Assembly (NCBI RefSeq): GCF_022965805.1
Contig: NC_133117.1
Coordinates: forward strand, 8,456,183-8,520,182
DNA: 64,000 bases
Source: Primulina eburnea
Taxonomy: Eukaryota > Streptophyta > Magnoliopsida > Lamiales > Gesneriaceae
Reading direction: 5' to 3'
Every line of letters begins with the position of its first letter. The stretch's first letter is position 1. The notes below the pieces were generated by a model. The model saw only the letters and a list, made by a program, of their open reading frames with translations, made no database searches and was not told the origin of the DNA. Positions 57,239 through 64,000 of the stretch are shown piece after piece. The position numbers were made by a program, and so were the translations under genes.

Positions 57239-58474
57239 ATGCCTCCGAGAAGAGTACCGGAACAGGGTAGTACCTCGAATCCTCCCATGGATGTGACCCC
57301 TACTCCAATGGAGCAATTGTTGAAAAGATTTCAGTCATTTCATCCACCGACTTTGAAAGGAACGGAGAATTCCGTGGAATGTGAAAGTTGGTTGGACGAC
57401 ATTGAATCACTGTTTAACTCTTTGGAGTATACTGAGGAAAAGAGGGTGAAACTGATCGGACACCAGATGCATGACGTTGCTAAACACTGGTGGAATACGA
57501 CAAAACGGGCTTTGGAATTACGAGGTACGGCCATTACCTGGAATGTATTTAAGACTGAATTTTATCTACGGTTCTTTCCAGTTTCATATAGGAAGGAGAA
57601 GGGAGCCGAGTTTGCAAATTTGAAACAAGTCCAGTTGAACATTGAGGATTATGTGGCTAAGTTTTCTACTCTGCTTCGCTTTGCCCCTCACGTGGCTGGA
57701 AGTGATGAGGCCGTTGCAGACCAGTTTATAAATGGTCTAAATCCTGAAATATTTACCCTGGTGAATACCGGAAGGCCAAACAATTTTACCGATGCCTTGA
57801 ACCGAGCCAAGGGAGCTGAAGCAGGATTGATAAGACAGAAAGAGGCTTCATTTGTGCCTTCAGCACCGAGTTCACAGATGCCTCCACCATTTTCTCGATT
57901 TGAGAGTGGTAGTGGAAGTGGGAAGAAAGACTTCCGGAAGGCTAAAGGGAAGAAATTCAAGAAAGCTGGGAGTAGCTCCTCTAGTTCTAGTGGCTCTAGA
58001 CAGACTAGTCAGGGCCAGAATTATGCAGGACCATACTGTAACACCTGTGGAGGGAGGCATTCCACAGAGCAGTGCAGAGGAGTGTTCGGCAATTGCCGCA
58101 TCTGTAAGCAGCATGGACACTTTGCTCGAGTGTGTCCCCAGAGAGGTGCCCAGGGATCACAGGCAGCTGAGTCATCGGGATCAGTTGCTCAGCCAGGGAG
58201 ACGACCCTCTGCCGTGCATTCCTTTCAGCCAGCACCGTCTACTCTGTCACAGCAGAGGCCAGGAGGGGGCCAGACAGTGAGCCAGCCTCCTAGACAGCAG
58301 GCCCGATTGTTTGCGTTGACTGAGGAGCAAGCTCAGGATGCATCTGATGATGTCGTGACAGGTAACTGTTTTATTTCTGGTTATCCTGCATATGTATTGA
58401 TTGATACTGGCGCATCACATACTTTCATATCTGAGCGATTTGCTTTGATGCATTCTTGCCTATTGAGTCTTTAG
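57239..58474 (+). CDS. F Gag and start of protease (411 codons)
   Basis: ATG 57239 starts [20 protein letters not shown]. Capsid blocks: [92 protein letters not shown] and [14 protein letters not shown]. Then a Ser-rich linker and two Cys clusters: [14 protein letters not shown] and the knuckle [14 protein letters not shown] (about residues 261-300). The protease active site [20 protein letters not shown] is in the same frame. A one-base loss just after FALMH ends the ORF early (HSCLLSL). Gag builds the particle. The Gag part is intact. Confidence 0.93.
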   Translation: MPPRRVPEQGSTSNPPMDVTPTPMEQLLKRFQSFHPPTLKGTENSVECESWLDDIESLFNSLEYTEEKRVKLIGHQMHDVAKHWWNTTKRALELRGTAITWNVFKTEFYLRFFPVSYRKEKGAEFANLKQVQLNIEDYVAKFSTLLRFAPHVAGSDEAVADQFINGLNPEIFTLVNTGRPNNFTDALNRAKGAEAGLIRQKEASFVPSAPSSQMPPPFSRFESGSGSGKKDFRKAKGKKFKKAGSSSSSSSGSRQTSQGQNYAGPYCNTCGGRHSTEQCRGVFGNCRICKQHGHFARVCPQRGAQGSQAAESSGSVAQPGRRPSAVHSFQPAPSTLSQQRPGGGQTVSQPPRQQARLFALTEEQAQDASDDVVTGNCFISGYPAYVLIDTGASHTFISERFALMHSCLLSL

Positions 58475-60402
58475 CTACTGTAGTATCTGTCTCGTCTCCG
58501 TTAGGGACAGGTTTGATATCAGTGAAGTCTGTGAAATATTGTATACTGCAGTACGATGGGCATACGATTGAGTTAGACTGTATTGTGCTTGGGTTATCTG
58601 ATTTTGATTGTATCATCGGTATCGATACGTTAACCAAGTACAGAGCTACAGTCGATTGTTTCCACAAGATAGTTCGATTCAAACCTGAGATGGCTGAAGA
58701 GTGGAAATTTTATGGTAAGGGTTCTCGTGCTAGAATTCCTTTGATATCTGCAATAAATATGACTCGATTATTGCAGAAGGGAGCGGATGGATTCCTGGTA
58801 TATTCAGTTGATTTACTGAAGAAGGGCCCATCATTGGCGGATTTGCCAGTGGTGTGCGAATTTGCTGATGTCTTTCCAGACGTGATTCCTGGATTGCCTC
58901 CGATTCGAGAGATAGACTTCAGCATAGAGTTAATGCCAGGAACAGTTCCGATTTCGAGAGCTCCATACCGGATGGCACCAATCGAATTGAAAGAGTTGAA
59001 GGAACAGTTGGAGGATTTACTGGCCAAGGGATATATCAGACCGAGTGTATCTCCTTGGGGTGCTCCCGTACTGTTCGTGAGGAAGAAAGATGGGTCGATG
59101 AGACTTTGTATCGACTACAGGCAATTGAACAAGGCAACGGTAAAGAATAAATATCCATTGCCTCGTATTGATGATCTGTTTGATCAGTTGCAAGGTTCAT
59201 CTGTTTATTCCAAGATCGACTTGAGATCTGGATACCATCAATTGAGAGTCAGGGATTCTGATATCTCAAAGACTGCATTTAGAACCAGGTATGGACACTA
59301 TGAGTTTATTGTCATGCCTTTTGGTTTGACGAATGCACCGGCGGTGTTTATGGGATTGATGAACCGTGTCTTTCAGAAATATTTGGATGATTTTGTTATC
59401 ATATTCATTGATGATATATTGATTTATTCAAAGAATATGATTGAACATGCTAATCATCTGAGGACTGTGTTGAGAATTCTGAGAGCTGAGAAATTGTATG
59501 CTAAATTGTCGAAATGCGAGTTTTGGTTGAAACAGGTAGTGTTTTTGGGTCACATTATATCAGGAGATGGTATATCTGTTGATCCTAGTAAGGTTGAGGC
59601 AGTGATTTCGTGGCCGAGACCGACATCTGTACCAGAGATACACAGTTTTATGGGTTTGGCAGGGTATTACCGACGTTTTATCCAAGATTTTTCGAGTATT
59701 GCCAAGCCTATTACTCAGCTAACTCAGAAGAATGCTCCGTTTGTCTGGTCTGAAGACTATGAGACCAGTTTTCTTGAACTAAAGAAGAGACTGACCAGTG
59801 CTCCTGTGTTGACGATTCCTTCAGGCACTGGTGGATTTGTTGTTTATTGTGATGCATCTCACCGAGGATTGGGTTGTGTTTTGATGCAGCGGGGGCATGT
59901 GATTGCTTATGCCTCGAGACAGCTGAAACCCCATGAGACTCGTTACCCAATTCATGATCTTGAATTGGCAGCCATAGTCTTTGCGCTGAAGATATGGCGA
60001 CATTACCTCTACGGGGAGAAATTCGAGATTTATTCTGATCACAAAAGCTTGAAATATCTGTTTTCACAATCTGAATTGAATATGAGACAGCGAAGATGGC
60101 TGGATTTATTGAAAGATTTTGACTGTGAGATTAAGTATTATCCAGGAAAGTCCAATGCAGCAGCGGATGCACTGAGTCGAAAGGTATGTTCGTTATCCTT
60201 ATCGACTATAGGAGTCTCCAATTTGATAGAAGACTGCTGTTTGTCTGGATTAGTATTTGAGACAGATCGTCAGCCTCTGAGATTGTGTGCTGTTCGAGCT
60301 GAACCAGAACTGCTTTTGAAATTTAAAGAAGCTCAGAAAAGTGATCAGAATATACAGAAGTCGATTGCTATGGTTAGGGCTGGACATCGATCGGAATACT
60401 AG
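58456..60402 (+). pseudogene. F Pol: protease end, RT and RNase H (648 codons)
   Basis: It follows the gag ORF in the next frame and is joined to it in A. Protease end: [127 protein letters not shown] and the active site [14 protein letters not shown]. RNase [46 protein letters not shown] and AADALSRK. All catalytic residues are visible. The ORF ends in a TAG (60400-60402) where the family has a sense codon. Any ATG here would be internal. Confidence 0.92.
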
Positions 60403-61733
60403 GTTCGAAATGATATTTTGTATGTGAATAATCGATTAGTTGTGCCGAATGTTTCGGATTTGAAACAGCGAATACTGACCGAAGCGCACAACAACCGATT
60501 TAGCATTCATCCTGGTGGCAGGAAAATGTACAATGATTTAAAGACACAGTATTGGTGGAAACAAATGAAAGCTGATGTGACTACATTTGTAGCCAAGTGT
60601 CTGAATTGACAACAGGTGAAGGCTGAAAGGAAGAAACCTGGAGGACTACTACAGAGTTGTCCATTCCTGAATGGAAATGGGATCACATTTCCATGGATTT
60701 TGTGACACAGTTGACGAGATCCTCCCGAGGTTGTGATGCGATTTGGATCGTGATTGATCGATTGACCAAATCTGCATGTTTTATTCCATACAAGATGACC
60801 TATAGATATGATCAGATGGCCAATATCTATGTTCGAGAAGTGGTGAGACTGCACGGAGTGCCGAAGTCGATTGTTTCAGACCGTGACCCTCGATTTACTT
60901 CGCACTTCTGGCAGAGCCTGCAGCAAGCTCTTGGTACGAAGTTACATTTGAGTACCGCATATCATCCACAGACTGATGGACAGTCAGAGCGTACGATACA
61001 GACATTGGAAGATATGCTGAGAGCTGTAGTACATGATTTTAGCACTGGATGGCAAGATGCATTGTCTCTTTGTGAATTTTCGTACAACAACAGCTATCAA
61101 ACGAGTATTGAGATGGCACCATTTGAGGCGTTGTACGGAAAGAAATGTCGATCCCCTCTTTACTGGGATGATATCTCTGAAGTTCCTGAGACTGGACCTG
61201 ATATGATCAGAGATATGACTGGAAAAGTAAAGTTGATTCAAAAGAAAATGAAGGCAGCTCAGGACAGACAAGCCAAATATGCCAACCTTCGACGACGACC
61301 GTTGGTATTTGAGGTAGGAGATCAAGTATTCCTGAAGATTTCACCTTTCAGGGGTGTTGTCCGATTTGGAAAGAAAGGGAAATTGTCTCCAAGATATGTA
61401 GGTCCATATGAGATTCTTGAAAAGATAGGAAATCGTGCCTATCGACTTGCATTGCCGCCTTCATTGTCTGAGATACATGATGTCTTTCATGTATCGATGC
61501 TGCGGAAGTATCTCCCTGATAATTCACATGTGATTCAGCCAGACGAGACTGAGCTGGACGAGACATTGAGTTATGTCGAGAAACCGATCCGGATTATTGA
61601 TCGTAAAGAAAAACAGCTCAGAACAAAGACGATTCCTCTTGTGAAAATTCAATGGACTCGTCATGGCGTTGAAGAAGCTACGTGGGAGACTGAATCTGAC
61701 ATGAGACAGGAATTCCCAGCATTATTTTACTGA
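60403..61733 (+). pseudogene. F integrase with chromodomain (two stops, one frameshift before the core)
   Basis: 60418-60606 holds the zinc region: EAHNNRFSIHPGGRKMY and KADVTTFVAKCLN, then a TGA in place of the last Cys. One T is missing near 60656. From 60657 358 codons are open: the core SIPEWKWDHISMDFVTQL (first Asp), IVIDRLTKSACFI, SIVSDRDPRFTSHFW (second Asp), HPQTDGQSERTIQTLEDML (Glu), then FEALYGKKCRSPLYW, GKLSPRYVGPYEIL, HDVFHVSMLRKYL and a chromodomain IPLVKIQWTRHGVEEATWETE ending PALFY. This type of tail guides integration to heterochromatin in chromoviruses. Confidence 0.92.
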
Positions 61734-61818
61734 TGTAAATACGTACTCGCCTGTAATTACAGTCCTTCTTAATGATATGATTTGATTATCGATGATTTCG
61801 AGGACGAAATCGTATCTT

Positions 61819-61831
61819 AGGGGGGGAGAAA
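61819..61831 (+). promoter_or_regulatory. Polypurine tract of F
   Basis: agggggggagaaa directly before the 3' LTR. Confidence 0.88.
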
Positions 61832-62255
61832 TGTAATGCCCGGAAAATTAATCCCAGTAATCGGTAATTATTGAATTATAATTTGATATGATTATGAAAG
61901 GATTAATCGGGACATGAAATACAGGTACGTGTGAAAAGTGTGTGTATTTGTGCGAAGGACTCACGCACATGCGCGGACCAATGCGCGCACATGCGCGCAT
62001 CGAACAGTGGGCTTCGCGCATATGCACGAGTGATTGCGCGCATATGCGCGAAGGGGACAGTAGCCCCCCTAAATTTTGATTGGCCCCGCGCATATGCGCC
62101 GATAGTGTGCGCGCATATGCGCGAGGCAGTGTGCAAGACACGCGCGAAGATGTTGTTCTCGCGCATATGCGCCGCAATGAATCACGCATATGCGCGACAC
62201 GTGCAATAGGCACACTCGGCCACTTGGCTCATTGCATGTGCGAGATATATATATA

Positions 62256-62320
<65 letters not shown>

Positions 62321-63868
62321 GCAAAATGAATCTTCAGAGATGAAATAGGAAGGAAAACGAGAATCCAGGGAAAGCTTCGACTTTTGTTAGGAAAATTCGA
62401 TTCGCGAGAGATCCGTCCGTCCAAATCGTAATCCGACTTCGACACGGTAATCCTATTGACGTAGGCTACAACTTGACATAAGTTTTGCTACGTTTTGACA
62501 TGCTTTGAAATTATACTATTGTCAGAAATGAATAGGATTCAGATATGATGTTCTTGATATGTTAGACATCGTAGAATCGAAGTCAGATTAAGAAATAGAC
62601 TGATTATGAAATTGTTATGAATTTTCAGTGTTTAATCAGTTGATCTTGGACAGATATGGATTATGGATTGATTATAGATTGAATTGGATATGGGTTATAG
62701 ATTGTAACTGTTATCTGGTGAATTGGTATTGACGGGGATATTGAGATTGTACAGTTATGCCGTCAATTTTGAATTAAATCCAGATTGATCAGATTGTTAT
62801 GGAATTGACTGGTATATTGATATGAGACTATTGATATTGTCAGTACCAGACAGGCTTTGAGTTCAGGACTTTGACTGAGCGGGAAACCGAGACTGCAACG
62901 AAAGGTATAAGTCAGTGTGGTATTGGGAGATGGACTTAAGTCGGTTTAGACTTGGGTTTCCCTAAATCACATACTTTACTTTATTGCATTGATAATTGCA
63001 TTGAGTTGATTGATATTCTTGTCCTCTTGATTTTAGACAGCAGGTATTAGAGGAGTCATCTTATGACAGAAGTGCCGTTAGTGGTGGGATCACCACGGGC
63101 ACATTGCACGATGTCATAAGATGGTGTATTGGCGGATGTGCCAGAGTCTGTCACTGGATGTTTGGCTATCGATGTGGATAGGATGGTGGCTTTTTCTATT
63201 ACTGTTAATCAGTATTGTATCGATGTGGATAGATTGTAGCTCTTCTATTACTGTTAATCGATGTCATATCGATGTGGATAGAATTAGAGTTGCTTCTATT
63301 ACTGTTAATCGGTACTATATTGATGTGGATAGAATAACAGCTTCCTCTATTACTGGTGATCGATACCGTATCGATGTGAATAGAACTGGAGTCTTTTCTA
63401 TTACTGTTGATCGATACCATATCGGCGTGGATAGAACTGGAGTCTTTTCTATCACTGTTAGTCGATATACACAGGCCAACATCTGGAAACCGGGATCCCT
63501 AGACTAGGATTGAGTCTAGTCTGAATTATGATTGATGTCGACAGTTTGATTTGAGATTGTTTATGTTTCAGATTTTGATACATATTCATGTTACCTGATT
63601 ACATGCTTTATATTGTTTATATGATTGCATGTTTCATTGATTTATACTGGGAATTATATTCTCACCGGTATATCCGGCTGTTGTCTTGTCTGTATGTGTA
63701 CTTGACAACAGGTGGGACAGGTCCAGGGTCGAGGAGATGAAGAGCTAGATCGTGATTAGAGTGGTGGCACCGGACTTGGACTAGATGTAGGGGTAAACAC
63801 TTGACTTTAGTTTAAACCCTAGTTGGAATAAATGTTGAAATACAGGATTTGTAATTTATATACTGATA
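61832..63868 (+). repeat. F 3' LTR, cut near its end
   Basis: Matches 54816 onward almost exactly to gatatgta at about 63870, about 115 bp before the expected end. Contains the same palindrome cluster (61960-62208), AT tract and minisatellite. Confidence 0.92.
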
Positions 63869-64000
63869 TGTAATTTAAGGGGATCCTACCCCGAACCTTG
63901 ATTTGAATTAATTTATATTTTGATTGTGCATTATTCTTGATTTTACTACTGTTTTATCGTGTTGTTAGAGCGTAGCTAACTTTAACAACGTCTTATTATT
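63869..64000. other. Start of an unidentified sequence interrupting F's 3' LTR
   Basis: From TGTAATTTAAGGGGATCC on, the sequence is unrelated to the LTR. TG at 63869-63870 could be the start of another LTR. It contains GGGGATCCTACCCC, which can fold. No ORF in the 132 bp. Confidence 0.4.

Larger units (their letters stand above)
54816..63868 (+). mobile_element. F: young Tekay-type chromovirus, nearly complete
   Basis: 5' LTR 54816-56997, primer site, gag, protease, RT, RNase H, integrase with chromodomain, polypurine tract, 3' LTR from 61832. The LTRs differ at only about 13 positions apart from microsatellite length in some 2 kb, so the insertion is recent. The 3' LTR is cut at about 63868. 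Pol has two frameshifts and two stops. The 5' flank is acgtt; its partner is not visible. Confidence 0.93.

Noticed and set aside
58440..58474. Programmed frameshift between gag and pol in F
   Set aside because: A reads through the same place in one frame, so the shift in F is a one-base deletion.

Overview
This is an intergenic stretch of a plant nuclear genome, almost certainly a dicot, made of nested LTR retrotransposons. The evidence is the plant-only families present: a Cassandra TRIM with 5S-derived LTRs, Athila with a TGGCGCCGTTGCCGGGGA primer site, a Sirevirus with an extra ORF after pol, and Tekay/Del-type chromoviruses. No ordinary host gene with introns was found. The style of the Sirevirus extra ORF is reminiscent of asterid (Lamiales) genomes, but this is only an impression. 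I label the elements A to H.

Layout. 2-1473: tail of a copia element. 1474-1735: gypsy RNase H relic. 1999-12015 (H, + strand): old Tekay/Del-type element with long LTRs, a cut 5' LTR and an intron-like insert between gag and protease. 12016-12684 (G): gypsy relic. 12685-51666 (A, - strand): chromovirus split by two large insertions. The first is D, a Sirevirus at 16557-39552 (target duplication atatt/atagt), inserted in A's reverse transcriptase. D's 3' LTR was itself hit twice, by Cassandra (16885-17744, acaag on both sides) and by C, an Athila-type element (18383-29362, tttag on both sides). The second insertion in A is B (43119-51242, + strand), in A's 5' LTR. 51667-54815 (E, - strand): 3' end of another Athila/Tat-like element. 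54816-63868 (F, + strand): the youngest chromovirus, with nearly identical LTRs, inserted in E. 63869-64000: start of something unidentified.

Two elements carry more than gag-pol. C holds an uninterrupted, intronless 212-codon LOG-type gene (cytokinin riboside 5'-monophosphate phosphoribohydrolase) between integrase and 3' LTR, next to a small Cys-rich ORF of unknown function. The LOG gene has a TATA box and a splice-acceptor-like site just upstream. D holds a long ORF after pol and, divergently on the opposite strand, a small antisense ORF with its own TATA box; between them lies a 590-bp region with six ACGT cores.

Recurrent non-coding devices also stand out. Hairpin-plus-polypurine modules occur twice in both C and E. 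The LTRs of A, B and F hold arrays of the GCGCATATGCGC palindrome, and E's LTR has a similar CpG-rich block. A 51-bp minisatellite has expanded in the LTRs of B and F. Every pol gene seen carries disabling lesions, so no element here looks autonomous as it stands.
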